Below, in pieces: positions 44,986 to 56,394 of a DNA stretch of 64,000 bases. The notes under the pieces were generated by a model that saw only the letters and a list, made by a program, of their open reading frames with translations, did no database searches and had not been told where the DNA came from. The stretch is from Brachionus manjavacas (taxonomy: Eukaryota; Rotifera; Eurotatoria; Ploima; Brachionidae), in the NCBI GenBank assembly GCA_019054805.1, contig JAHQIY010000010.1:3331501-3395500 (forward strand), in the 5' to 3' direction. A program made the position numbers and the translations under genes. The number at the start of each line of letters is the position of its first letter. The first letter of the stretch is position 1.

Positions 44986-45202
44986 TCATTCTCATTTTAA
45001 ATCAATTTAATATTTAAATTTCAAAGAAAAACAAGAAAAAATCCTACAATTTTTGACGAAAAAGGCTTTCTAAGCAAAAACGCAAGAAAAATTTTTTTTT
45101 TTCATTTATTTACCAAATTAGCTTTAAACTTGTTTTTAACAAAAAAATTTAAAAAAATAGTTCTAGAAGTTCTTTTGATTCAATTAAATCATGTGACTAT
45201 TA

Positions 45203-45541
45203 GGCAATGTGAAATATTAGTACAAAAATTACAGTACAAAAACTAAAAACACTATAATTTTTTTTCTAATTGTGTAAAAATGGTTCTGTAAACAGTACAA
45301 TATTGTACAAATTTTTTAGAAACAAATACCAAGCTCTGCAAAAACTCTGCATTTTTCTGTAAAATACACACCATCAAAAAATATATGATTAATATATGCA
45401 ATAAATTGCAGAGTTTTTGCAGAGCTTGGTATTTGTTTCTAAAAAATTTGTACAATATTGTACTGTTTACAGAACCATTTTTACACAATTAGAAAAAAAA
45501 TTATAGTGTTTTTACTTTTTGTACTAATATTTCACATTGCC
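45203..45541. mobile_element. hAT-type MITE, 339 bp, long inverted repeats and 8-bp target duplication
   Basis: The element starts GGCAATGTGAAATATTAGTA and ends with its reverse complement. It is flanked by GACTATTA at 45195-45202 and 45542-45549. Its arms pair for about 145 bp each (to TTGCAGAGTTTTTGCAGAGC in the right arm), with one internal 16-bp extra piece in the left arm, leaving a loop of about 60 bp. The 78-codon frame at 45252-45488 is only the read-through of the two arms. No coding function. Confidence 0.92.
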
Positions 45542-45933
45542 GACTATTATTACACAATTATTAAAATACTCTTTTTTAATTTTTTAATTTAGCTAGAAAG
45601 ACAAAAATTTAATTTTTTAATAAAATAAAAAAATAGAAAAATAAAAAAATTGAGTTTCATTAGCTTTATCTTATCGGAGGGTTAATAGTTTTATTAAGGC
45701 ATGTTTTATATGAGCTTTAGAACCAACTGCAAAAACAAAAATTTTAAAATGAAATAACTTTTGTATTATGAGTCTAAAGATTGTTTTGCAAAATTTATCA
45801 TGTGACTCGAAATGAATTAAAAATTTATAACATAGTACTTCAAACCCATGGATAGACAATGAGATTTAACTTTTAAAAACAATTTTCCTTTTTGCACTGT
45901 TTTGCCATTTAAATCATATATTTAAAATTAAAT

Positions 45934-46035
45934 GGGATCCGGGGCCGAGCACTGGTTTAGGGATTCCAGTTTATTGTTGGTTTGATAAATATTAGTTAAA
46001 ATCAAAATTTATACTTAAACTATCAATTAATTAAT
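45934..46035 (+). repeat. SINE-like element, copy 1
   Basis: GGATCCGGGGCCGAGCACTG, GTTTAGGGATTCCAG, then TTGGTTTGATAAATATTAGT. The first part resembles the D-arm of a Ser/Leu tRNA (GTGGCCGAG...GGTT), the second a weakened B-box. It matches the copy at 48738 over about 75-100 bp. Confidence 0.55.
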
Positions 46036-48735
46036 AATTAAAAAAAGAAAAATACAAAAAAGAACTAATAATAAAGAATAAAAAATTAAAAAATAACCTA
46101 AATTTGCTTCAAAAGATATAATTAAAAACCAAGATTATTTTGGATAGTTTTTTTAAATTAATTTTCTTACTTGAAAAAAAATCGAAAAATTGTATTTTAA
46201 AAAATGATGGTCAATACTCTTAAATTAAATATTGTTTTTAATAATTTGCCTTTTAAATTGGAAATTCACTTTAAAAAAGTTTGATTTCTAATTATTTTGT
46301 CCTAACTTTGTTTGAAAAAAAATATCAGATTCAATTATACCAATTTTTAAATTTTATACTTTTTCTTTCAACAAAAATTTGGAAAATTTTATATTAAAAT
46401 AATTAAATTTTTTAATCTAATTTTCAAGAAGGAAAAATTAGTGATCTGATCGAACCTAATTATTTTAGAAAAAAATTAATCAAAAGAATTTTTTTTAATA
46501 ATACATAAAAATAAACAAACAAATTTTAATTTATGCTCCCTTGATTTAAATATTTCATAAAGTATGTTTTGTATACCAAATCAAATTTTTCAAATTCACT
46601 AATAAAGCGCCTAAAGACAAAAAATTTTAAAATTTTAAGATTTTAAAAATAGAAAAATTGTTTCAAAATTAAAATATATAACAATTTTGATATTTATCTA
46701 CTCTAATTTTGAAACAATTTTGCTAGAAAAAGATCATTTACAATCAATCGATTAATAGATTTTAAAAAGAAATAAACTATTGTCGACTCTCCTTGGTTTT
46801 TGAGTTTGCCTTTATAAGGCACAACCAGCTTATTTATTGATCTTAAATTATAAAGGTAAGGTACAGTGCCGAAAATTAACTTATCACACCAAATCATCTA
46901 GTATTATCTGATATCAAATAAAATGATCTGATATCAAATGATATTAGCAGCTTATATCAGTTTTGATCATTTTTTTGTTTCTTTCCCTTTTTAGCTGTTA
47001 TCAGCTTATATTAGTGAAAAATTTTTTTAGAAATTAATTTAAAATTTAAATTAAAAAAACTAAGGATTTCATTTTTAAAAAAAAATTTACTTTTTTTAAC
47101 AAGTATATAAATTTATGTATTTTACAGTTAAAAAGTAGAAATTTTAAAAGTAATTTGATTTTATTCAATTTATTAAGCCATTTCCCATTTTCGAACAATA
47201 ACTCTTTTATTCTTTAATATATGAAAAAATTATTGTTTAAATTACATTTATTTTTTTGTAGAATACACATTTTGCAACTTAATTTTAATGATTTTAATGA
47301 ATTCAAGAAGTGAAGTTTTTCGACATGTAATAAAGAAAAGATATATTGAGGAAAATGATAAATGTTCAAATAAAAAAAAACAATCAAAAATTACAAACTT
47401 CATCTCTTAACTTATTTTTTAATTATTTTTTAATAAAAATTTAATATTTTTCAAATAGTTTTTTCTTATTTTTTTTTATTACGAGAACAGTCAAACACAG
47501 GATTAAAAAAGCAAATTAATAAAAAGAGAAAATCAAAATAACATAAGGCTAAAGCGATTCTAAGGAAGAGTGGACATTTAAGGAGAAGAACAGGATACCT
47601 ATGGCATGGTGATTAAGTAAATCGAATCTAGAAACAAACTAGAAAAATTTATCTATCACCTTTCGCCATTCCTAAAGACAGCATTCATTTATTCAATCTT
47701 TGTATTAGAGGTACTCCAAAATTTAAAACTGGAATCTCAATTTGCTTTTTTGTCAGCTAAATTTCAATATTTCAAAAAAATAAAGAATAAATATCAAAAT
47801 TAAAAAAAAAACGACTATAGACTACAAAAACATAAAATATATCGCTCTGACATCATGATTTCAAGCATTACCAAATGAAGTCCACGCTTTGAGATACTTG
47901 ACTGATTTTTTGGAACCACTCGACATTTATTGATAGGCCATCATTCAATTTTTTAAAGGATTATTTTATTTTAAATAGAGTTTGTAAAATTAAAAGTTTT
48001 AAACTTAAATTTTACAAAAACTCGCAAAAATGAAAAAGAAAATAGATGTAAGTTAATTAAATGAAGGACTCAATAACATCAAATTGAAAAAAGTTTTCGA
48101 TGATGATACTTCATAAAATTATTATGAAAACTTTATTTTCTTTACAGCATTATTAGCGGTGAACGTTCAAAGTAGAGAAATTTAAAAAAGGATAATTCCT
48201 TGATTCGAATAAAAAAATTCATTAATTTGATTAAAAAGTGAATTAGTAAATTAGTATTTTGGACATTTTTTGATTGTATTTTCTAGCATAAATTTAAGGC
48301 TACTATTTTAGGAACTGACAAAATTAAATCAAAGTATAGACTAATTTATAGAATTTACTGACAATTATTATGTTTATTGGACTAAAAAAGGATAAATTAA
48401 AATACTAATTTAATTCTTTTTTCTTTAATTTTTTTAATTTTCATTTGAGTATTTTTTTTGTTTTCGTAATAAATAAATTTGTCATTGGTTTCAATAATTT
48501 TGCACCCCTTTTTTTTTAAATATTTGTCATTATTTTATTGCTAGTTTTTGTCATAAAAAAAAAATGTTTGTTATTATTATAAAAAAAATTGTCAGGAGCT
48601 TCTATAATTTTGTTATCCTTTTTATTTTTATTTTGTCAGTTAATAAAAGAAAAATTTGTCATATACTTTCTATAAATTTGTCATATGAATAAAATATAAG
48701 CGTAAATTTAATCCATCAATAAATTAGATAAACTA
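46036..48735. other. AT-rich intergenic region
   Basis: 46655-46725 holds a small inverted repeat (ATTGTTTCAAAATTA and TAATTTTGAAACAAT). 46905-46970 has repeated TGATATCAAAT motifs. 47885-47935 can be read as ALPNEVHALRYLTDFLEPLD, a very doubtful LINE scrap. No gene seen. Confidence 0.35.
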
Positions 48736-48737
48736 CT

Positions 48738-48840
48738 TAGAATCCGTGGCCGAGCAATGGTTTAGGGATTCCAGAATATTAAAGGTTTGAAAAATATTAG
48801 TTTGAATTTATATTTTAATTATCATTTAATTATGGCTTTT
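48738..48840 (+). repeat. SINE-like element, copy 2
   Basis: GAATCCGTGGCCGAGCAATG, GTTTAGGGATTCCAG, then AAGGTTTGAAAAATATTAGT. It differs from copy 1 at scattered positions, so the two are independent insertions of one small family. Confidence 0.55.
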
Positions 48841-49119
48841 ATTTGTTTTTACTGACAAAATAATTTTTTTATTACTGACAAATTTTTCAATAAAAAAGTG
48901 ACTAATTGTATTAAATTTTTACAAAAAAAATAAAATATAGTACGACCTAATAATTCAAAAGAAAATAACAAGATATAATTTTTTATGATTAAATTTTAGT
49001 AAAAATTTAAAAAAAAAATTATTTTTTTTCGCCGGCTTTTGAGCAACCATCGGTTCATCGGATTGAATTGGTATGTTACTTGTTCGTGGTTCCTTTTTTG
49101 AACATCTAGAACAATCTCA

Positions 49120-49338
49120 TCAACATTGGTCTCTATACTTGATCAATCCGATTCCGTTTTTTTCTGCATTTAAATCAGAAATGAAATTTTGTTCAGTAGT
49201 CTCTTGAACAAACTCATACAATATACCTTTATCACGCTTTTTTAAAGGTACAATAATACCTAACGTCCACGTCATTAATTGAGTCCCTTGGTTATTATTC
49301 GAGTGAAACTCGGGCACTAAAGAATCAGTACTAGACAT
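49120..49338 (-). CDS. 72-residue hypothetical frame
   Basis: An ATG-started frame of 72 codons, hydrophilic, with QEFHSNN-like and KNGIGLIKYRD wording and no signal or membrane segment. I recognise no family. It sits among LINE remains and next to the LINE 3'-end motif, and may be an element fragment or a chance frame. Confidence 0.2.
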   Translation of the reverse strand: MSSTDSLVPEFHSNNNQGTQLMTWTLGIIVPLKKRDKGILYEFVQETTEQNFISDLNAEKNGIGLIKYRDQC

Positions 49339-49364
49339 TTTTTAAAGTTATAATGATTAAACAT

Positions 49365-49420
49365 TTATTTTTTATTTATTTATTTATTTTCTGTACTGAG
49401 CAAGAGCTCCTTCAGAATAA
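49365..49420 (-). repeat. LINE 3'-end motif, copy 3 (minus strand)
   Basis: On the minus strand: TTCTGAAGGAGCTCTTGCTC, AGTACAGAAA and a tail of AATAAATAAATAAATAAA. It is the best preserved tail of the four copies. Confidence 0.75.
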
Positions 49421-49578
49421 ATTATAAAAAAAAATCAAAACCAAAAAAGAGTTAATTGAATAAGATAAAATAAAAATAAAGTTAATAAGCTAAAAAAATG
49501 TAAAAACAATTTAAAAGGCAAATATATGATATTTTTTGAAAATTAATTGGCAATTTAATTTTTGTTTGCTTTCTTAAC

Positions 49579-49915
49579 TTATTTCGCTCTTGCGTCACTC
49601 GGTTTGGCTCGCTCTAGCATCAACCCCTCTCGTTCATCAGTCAGTCTTACGAACGCTAATCTAGCCATGTTGGATGCTCTGAGTAGGAGATTTGCCGCTA
49701 CAATACCAGTAAATGTGTGAGGTGTGATCCTTCTGAGGAATGAGTGCAACGCGGCCTTCAAAAGGAATCCACTGTTCAATGCAGTCTTCCATACTTTCGC
49801 GATGCCTTTGTTAAAATTCTCAATTAGTTCGTTTGCTCAAGGACACGCTGGCTTGATCTTGGGGTGCTCAATTCCGTGGATTCAACTTAAAAAAATTCTT
49901 GACCATTAAAAAGTT
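49579..49915 (-). pseudogene. unrecognised LINE-associated coding fragment
   Basis: On the minus strand a decent frame reads SGFLLKAALHSFLRRITPHT, FTGIVAANLLLRASNMARLA and FVRLTDEREGLMLERAKPSD. It is GC-richer than its surroundings and looks like real coding sequence. It lies about 160 bp upstream of the LINE 3'-end motif on the same strand, so it may be the last part of that element's ORF. I do not recognise the domain. No true start is visible. Confidence 0.4.
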
Positions 49916-50686
49916 AGTTAATTGTCAGTTAATAGAATTAGGTATTCCCCATGCTCGAAGAGCATTTGAAGAGTGTGTGTCGCGCTAGAACTTATCTTTC
50001 TTTTTAAATCTTAAATTGTCGAATTTAGATTCAAGTTTAATGCTGTCACGTTACAATTTGAATCCTGTTTACTGATCATTTCTTTTAAATAAAAGTATTT
50101 TATATTTTATAATAAATTAATAAATTAATAAAAAAGTTGGGATATTCGCTTGAAATGGTAAATAATGAATAAGTAATGAATTTGGTTTAAAAAATTTAAT
50201 AAATTTCGCTCATTGATAGAATTTCTATTTTATCTTCTTTTATCTGATTTTTTTTTTCATTTTTCTTTTATTTTTTAATAGAAAGAAAAAATTTTAAACT
50301 AAATGCTGGAGATACAGAATGAAAGAAGTTTTAAAAATTTTAATCTTTGATATTACTATAAGTTTTTTTAGGATCTTAAAACGTCTCTTCCAGCTTTTTG
50401 TTTTCATCCTCAAGTTCTTTTTTTTTAGAACTCAATATTTGAACAGTTGAAACAGTTCAACTGATTTTTCTTAAAAAATAAATTCTTTTTTATTCAAGTT
50501 GTTTATTTTTTTCAAGGTTTAATCATGAAATCGACTGCCTGAAGTTGCTCTATTTTACAATATTTCTTTACTTCAGGAAAAAATTCACTTCTATGTCAAA
50601 CTGCGTCATACATGTCCTGACATTTTTTTGAAAAAATAAGGAAAATTTTATAAATGTTTTTAATTATTTTGTTGAAAATTAAAATC

Positions 50687-50762
50687 CTAATTTGCGATTG
50701 CAAAAGCTCTGTCTTTAAACAATCGCAAGAGCTATTGTTTTAAATTTAATATGAGCCCTTTA
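50687..50762. repeat. 76-bp direct repeat with hairpin, left copy
   Basis: CTAATTTGCGATTGCAAAAG to ATGAGCCCTTTA. It recurs at 54167-54242 with a single difference (GTTT against GCTT). The core TGCGATTG...CAATCGCA forms a perfect 8-bp stem around a 19-nt loop. Confidence 0.85.
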
Positions 50763-53095
50763 TATGATATCCTGATATCTTCTGTTTCCACCAAAGAGGC
50801 TTCACCTGAGTCGGCCGAGGTAAACGCCTTTTGACGAAAAAGTCCGCCGCCGCGCCGAGGAACGCAGTATAACTGACTTGAGTGAGTCGATTGTTGAGTG
50901 CTGAGTGCCAGTTAATTGTGTTGAAGTGGTTGGTCATGGCGACGTAGTCACCATACTTCCAGTTAAACTTTCTGTTATCGAAACTCGTCGGTCGCGCTGT
51001 TGGCCAGTAGAATTTAAATTGTATGCTGTAATGGCTTCTGACTTACTTTTCATCCAGTGGTGGGCCAATCTCCACTTCCGATACTCAGTTTGAGTCGGTG
51101 ACCAACACTCAGGCGAGCAGACTGCTTGGCTTACCGTCGTATGAGAACGTCTCGTAAGCGACAAGTTGGACAAGGGTGGAGTGACTTAGTGGGTTGGTGA
51201 CGTGTACACTTGCTGATGTAATGTCTCCCAGGACTGGCGAGCCGAATTCGTTCCATTCAACGTCTGGGATGTTGAAGTCACCCATTAAGATAGCTGTCGA
51301 GTATACATTCTTAGCAACGCCGCTTATAGCTGCTGTGATTGACCCTGCGATTCCGCTGTCAACATTACTAGGCTTGCTCGAATCGGTTTGCAATGTCGGT
51401 GGTCTATAAATGCAACCTACTAGTAAAGGTCTTTGGTCTTTCAATATGATTGCAACCCAAGCCTGCTCAAAATCAGTGCTCAGTAAACTCGACTCTGTCA
51501 CTATAAAGGCTTCGATTCCATTTTTAACGTAGACACCACCGTATTTCACGCCACTCAAGCGATCTTCTCTAAACAGCTGATAACCGATGAGTTCTGGCAC
51601 GGAACTTTTGCTAAACTAAGTCTCTGTGATGCCGATTATATCTGGAACGATGACCCGTCCTTTGGAGGCATTTGTTGTAAAGAGCCCGGATAGGGAAATG
51701 ATGACGACGATGATGCCGTCGACGAGCAAGAGAACGAAGAGAAAGCTGAGCCATTCATTCACACATCTTGAATCACGACCGGACTGCTCGTCACATTAGC
51801 CGTTGGAGTTATTTCCTGCAAATTACGAGCTGATTCAACGTGATTTAACGAAGAGCATACCAGCTCAGCTAAAGCGGCAGATGGCGAGCAAAAGTTGCTA
51901 GTCAGTGAGTGTGGCACTATGGAAGGTGTAGTCGACAATGAGGCCATCTTAGCTGAGTCAATTTTAAATACCGTTACGTGAGACGCATGGTCTGACGAGT
52001 TCGCATGTGAGACTTTATTAAGGTTCGAGAGAGACATCTCCTGCCGAAGTGGACACAACGGAATTTGTAGAGAATTAAGCGGGCCCTCTTACTTGTATTA
52101 GCGGCTGGGTGAGGTATGATTGACTTGACTTACATGGCCTAATCGACAATAAGCTGGTTTATCTAGATCAAATGAGGCAATGATCTCTCTAATTGAAAAT
52201 ATTTGTTGCAATTGGCGTTTGAACGAAGAAAATACCAACTTTAACTCACCGCTTCTAATGCCCAAAAATTTCTTTTTTCCTTCGTCACATCTTATAAATT
52301 TAAACGTACGACTATTTATTAATTTCGATTCTGTTAGTTCAATGTTCTTTCGGTCACGCTCTTTTCACAACTTTCGATTAGCTACTCTCTCACTAGGCGT
52401 CAAATCCTAATTTACGTATACATTTTTGTACTCAGGTTTCTGACCCAAGCTTTTCGATTTCCGCAACATTTAAATTTTTGCCTCACTCGATTCCATTTCA
52501 ACTACAATCAAAAGTGGAGAAGTCCATACAGCACTCGACTCAGGATCTGTTCGGATGGAACGATTTTTTAACCTTCCTGTTACTTTAACTCTTGTCTAAG
52601 CTAATCCCATATTTGAGGCTAGTTTTTTGACACAATCAATTTAAAAATCAGGCTCAATGAGTGTTGCCGACGGAATCGCTATAACTACTTTGATTACTCG
52701 CTCTTCCTTCTTCCTCATTTCAGTAGCAATAGTGGTCATTATTGCCACTGTATTCTCATCTTTTTGTGCCATTCCTAATGTTATCTAAGAAAAACTGAGC
52801 GTATTTGTAGGAATTGACACATAAGGCGTTTTTTCGAGTGTCTCAACTCGGACTTTGAGTTCAACAATTTCTAACTTGAGAGCGACTATGCTTTCGCCTT
52901 TCTAGGCCAGACACTTGCAGTACAGAACATCAAGCGATCTAATGACAGTTAAAAGGTCCACTTCTCTGGCGTAAGGGCTTCCGGATCTACCAGGTGGCTT
53001 TGTTGTCCCAAATTTTGCACACAGAGTGTCCATTTGGAGACTCCAGTCATCCGAGTTTTACACAGGATCTGTTGAGTCCATATACTTCAAATTTA
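50763..53095 (-). pseudogene. jockey/CR1-like LINE, 5' half (ORF1 and endonuclease), decayed
   Basis: From 53090 downward a broken ORF1 reads DTLCAKFGTKPPGRSGSPYA, IVELKVRVETLEKTPYVSI and, near 52390, LTPSERVANRKL and ERDRKNIELTESK. Near 51650 the endonuclease begins (VIVPDIIGITET), then SVPELIGYQLFREDRLSG, GGVYVKNGIEAFI, VAIILKDQRPLLVGCIYRPP and AILMGDFNIPDVEWNEFG with the catalytic GDFN. After 51109 it continues in other frames (SEVEIGPPL, TSFDNRKFNWKYGDYVAMTN, HFNTINWHSALNN) and stops at the 76-bp repeat, before any RT. GC content is clearly above background. Confidence 0.8.
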
Positions 53096-53169
53096 ATGTT
53101 AATTTTTTTTTGTTAGTTTGCAGTTGCAAAATATTAATTAATTAAAGAAAGAAGAAATTGACAGTTTTA

Positions 53170-53880
53170 ATTTTGATTTAGTTATTTAGATAAAGGGAGA
53201 ATTTACTGAACAAGAAGAACTTGAAGCTCAGGTATTAATTGGAAGAACAAATCGTGAAGCTTCAAATTATAATCTTGTGGACGAAGTTGAACCAAATTCA
53301 GATAAGGATGATTAAGTTATTTAGATTCCTTGCTCAGAAGAGGGTGAAAAAATTTTAAATTTATTTGAATATTCCCAAAAAAAGACCACCAGATATAAAT
53401 TACGAGAACTATTAGACAAAGCAAAAAAACTTCAAGAAAATACAGAATTACAAAATATGTACGAACCAGAGTTGAACAATCATCAACTGTAGCTATTGTA
53501 GAAATGAGAGCAGTTGGTATAAACCTAGCACTTGTTCATAGAGGAATGTATGCAGGTAAAGCAGCAAGAAATAATACATATGAAAAATAAAGATTCGAAA
53601 GTAATGAATTAACATTAATTAGTAGATACGATTTAAGATTTTTTTGGCCAATGAAACGTCATGTTAAATATTATTATAACGACGCGCAAAATTTAACAGC
53701 AATACCAGTAAATAATACTTTTTTATCAGGATTTATAGCTTTTCCTGCACCAAGCAATTTAACAATAACTATTCCATATGGTGCTACAAATAATACAGCG
53801 CTCTATTATCAAAAGGAATTACAAACTATAAATTTTAGAATTTTTGTTTTTATTGATCATAAATTATAATTTAAATAACT
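53170..53880 (+). pseudogene. unrecognised decayed coding segment
   Basis: Three joined stretches look coding: GEFTEQEELEAQVLIGRTNR (about 53190-53310), a Lys-rich piece (YKLRELLDKAKKLQENTELQ, about 53390-53480) and a longer one from about 53460 to 53869. The last reads VEMRAVGINLALVHRGMYAG, a stop, LTLISRYDLRFFWPMKRHVK and AIPVNNTFLSGFIAFPAPSN, ending FRIFVFIDHKL with a stop. The beta-rich, Asn/Thr-rich C-terminus could suit a capsid- or adhesin-like protein, but I recognise no family. Frames change twice. It lies between the two 76-bp direct repeats. Confidence 0.4.
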
Positions 53881-53963
53881 AATTAAAAGACCTAACATTT
53901 AATTTAGCCTGTTCTTAACTTGAGACTTTTGTCCTTTAACAACCCTGGATTAAACTGAGATCT

Positions 53964-54120
53964 TAAAATATTCTTTTGAAAAAATTTGATGCACGTCCCC
54001 AAGACATTACAATGACTGTAATAAGAAGATTTAAGCGCGAAGTTTTTGCAAATTCTGTATATTCATTTTCAATTTCTTTTCGTCGATGTACATCTTTAAA
54101 GTCAGAGAAACGTTCCATAA
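53964..54120 (-). CDS. 51-residue hypothetical frame between the 76-bp repeats
   Basis: From an ATG at 54120 it reads MERFSDFKDVHRRKEIENEY, then TEFAKTSRLNLLITVIVMSW and ends FKRIF. It has a charged N-terminus and a hydrophobic middle (LNLLITVIVM), so it may be a small membrane protein. It converges with the plus-strand segment that ends at 53880. No family known; a chance frame cannot be excluded. Confidence 0.25.
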
Positions 54121-54166
54121 TTTAATAAATTTTTTATCGCTTAGATTCATCCTCTAATAATTGTTG

Positions 54167-54242
54167 CTAATTTGCGATTGCAAAAGCTCTGTCTTTAAAC
54201 AATCGCAAGAGCTATTGCTTTAAATTTAATATGAGCCCTTTA
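54167..54242. repeat. 76-bp direct repeat with hairpin, right copy
   Basis: It matches 50687-50762 at 75 of 76 positions; the distance between the copies is exactly 3,480 bp. Confidence 0.85.
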
Positions 54243-54838
54243 GTTTTCATCGTTTCTGTGTAACAAAATAAAATCTTCAAACTTAAAAACATTATGATAG
54301 CCAATTTTATATTGTAAAAGTATCCTTTTTGATCGCAATTGATGCATTCAAAATAACCATTTGTGGAATAAGTGTTTAAAATAGGGGATATTTCGAGCTT
54401 GTTAAAAATTCCAAAAGTTACAAAAAATCTATAAATCTGATTGTCTAATTCAAGTATTTTTAAATAAATTTTAATGGATTCTAAAAATTTTCAAGCCTTT
54501 CAGGCTTTCCATCCGATAAAAGTAATCCTTGTTTAAAATTTTAATTACTGAACATCAAAAAATTTATGAATACCTGCGATAAAAAATGTTGTCAATATAG
54601 AATCTAAATTGAAAAAGAATTTCATTTATTAATAAATAGATGCGCCAAAAAGAAATATTAGATTTTAAAGACAATTCTATCCCATCTGTTTAAAGTGTCA
54701 TGCAAAATCTTTTTTGTTTGATGGAATTTTGTTTTAAAATATTTGTAGCACTTTACATCACTAATATCACTAATCACATACTGTATTTTAAAATCTTGTT
54801 GGCACTATTTTCTTATTAAATAATCGCTTTATTTGATT
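54243..54838. other. AT-rich spacer
   Basis: No gene recognised; possibly the 3' side of the Mutator-like relic. Confidence 0.35.
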
Positions 54839-54839
54839 C

Positions 54840-56250
54840 GTTATAGGTAAATAATAAAAAAAAAAAAATTTTTGTAACATAATAAATATGTTACAAAAAA
54901 CCAAATTATCGTCGATTGAGGTTTGCTTGAATTTTCATTTTCGAGAAGGAAATATCCAAAATCAAATGATCCTTCCGAATTTGGATAAATTAATTTTTTT
55001 ATGCGTTGAAGCTTTTTGTAATCCAATTTTGAATTAAAACAAATTTTATTGAATTATTGCAAAATTACTTTAAAGAAAATAAAAATCACTTCCAAACTGA
55101 TTCATATGAATGAAACCAAAATCTACAGTTTTCACATTCTATGGAAACCTCTTAGCAAACATTTGAACAAACTGTTCAAAAACAATGTTTTACTTTTCAT
55201 CTTTTAAAGATTTGACTATTTTTCATGTCGATATTTTGAAGAATTTTTCTAAATCTTCCATGTATATCTCATTGGGAAAATTATCAGTTAATAAATTGAA
55301 ATCGCTTATTATCCATTTTTTGAAAATAAGTTTTAATGGCATTTCTAAAGGCATCTTCGCAATCTGTGACTATGTATCCTATATCACTCATTTCGAGTAA
55401 AATTTCACTAATAATTCGACAAAACTGATTGTGAGATCTCTCGAATTTTTTTCCATGTACGAAAAATGCGAGTACAATTGACGGAGGTTTTTCGGTATTA
55501 TTGATTACCAAAAAAGGATGCATAAACGTTAATACTGAAACATAATAACCTGTCATGTTAAAGGTAGTGTCGAATTAGAAGCATATTCGGTTATCTGAGT
55601 TAAATGCTGCTATAGCTTTTTTTGTTCACAATATAGGTCATCAATGCATATAAAACGTATGTGAGGAGCGGTCAATATCAAATTAGGAAAACCTAATGAA
55701 ATATGCATTAGGCGACAATAAGCTATTTCATCATAAGTGAAGCGTTTAAGCTTATTAACGGACGTTAATTATAATAAACGCAGCCAATTTCATAATATTT
55801 TTAAAATAATCAATAAATAAATATACTCACATATCTTAAATTTTGACATTGCCTAAGATCCCTTACACATTTTCTTTAATCTGAATAAGAACCGACGTAA
55901 AAGTACGCTGATAATTTTCGGTGTTTTCTTTTGGTTTGAAATTGTCATGTTAGCCAGAATCGTATTCGAGCAAGCTATTCACCTTTGTTTTTTTGTCTAA
56001 GTAATGCACAATTACTGGCATAGCTTGGTCTTTGAAAATAAACATCTTTTATAACTTCCTTATTAATACACTTGTTTCGATCTATCATTTGGTAATACAT
56101 TTTAAACACTTCTGGGTCATTTGGTGAAGTCGGAAGCAAAGCCTTTCCTGTCCCTTGATTCTTCCATTTGAACCCATCAGTTTTCCAATCGTTGTGTTTT
56201 CATGACTTACTCGACCAAAAAATTATTACATCACAATTTTTATAAAGTTC
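54840..56250 (-). pseudogene. second Mutator-like (MULE) transposase relic
   Basis: From 56240 downward, with frame changes: HNDWKTDGFKWKNQGTGKAL, VFKMYYQMIDRNKCINKEVI and KDVYFQRPSYASNCALLRQK (N-terminal domain of this transposase type), then ISVYFYVGSY, and near 55580 FDTTFNMTGYYVSVLTFMHP with the first catalytic Asp. The open frame 55556-55284 continues PSIVLAFFVHGKKFERSHNQ and GYIVTDCEDAFRNAIKTYFQ, with the second Asp in VTDCEDA. The later part (54841-55026) is unclear and the catalytic Glu is not visible. It is unrelated in detail to the MULE at 24396. Confidence 0.6.
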
Positions 56251-56394
56251 TTTCGTTTTGAAAGATCAAAGATTAAAGAGAAATAGCCGAGTTAACGAAA
56301 TAACGAGCAAAAAGACATTCAAATAGATAGCATATGTCATCAAACAGTGATGAAGACAAAGACATCGAGTTCGATTCCAACGATGATGAACAAT

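Noticed and set aside
45252-45488. 78-codon frame
   Set aside because: It runs through both arms of the MITE at 45203-45541 and has no independent support.
46703-46897. 64-codon frame with some protein-like wording
   Set aside because: No ATG context, no neighbour of the same family, composition typical of AT-rich noncoding DNA here.
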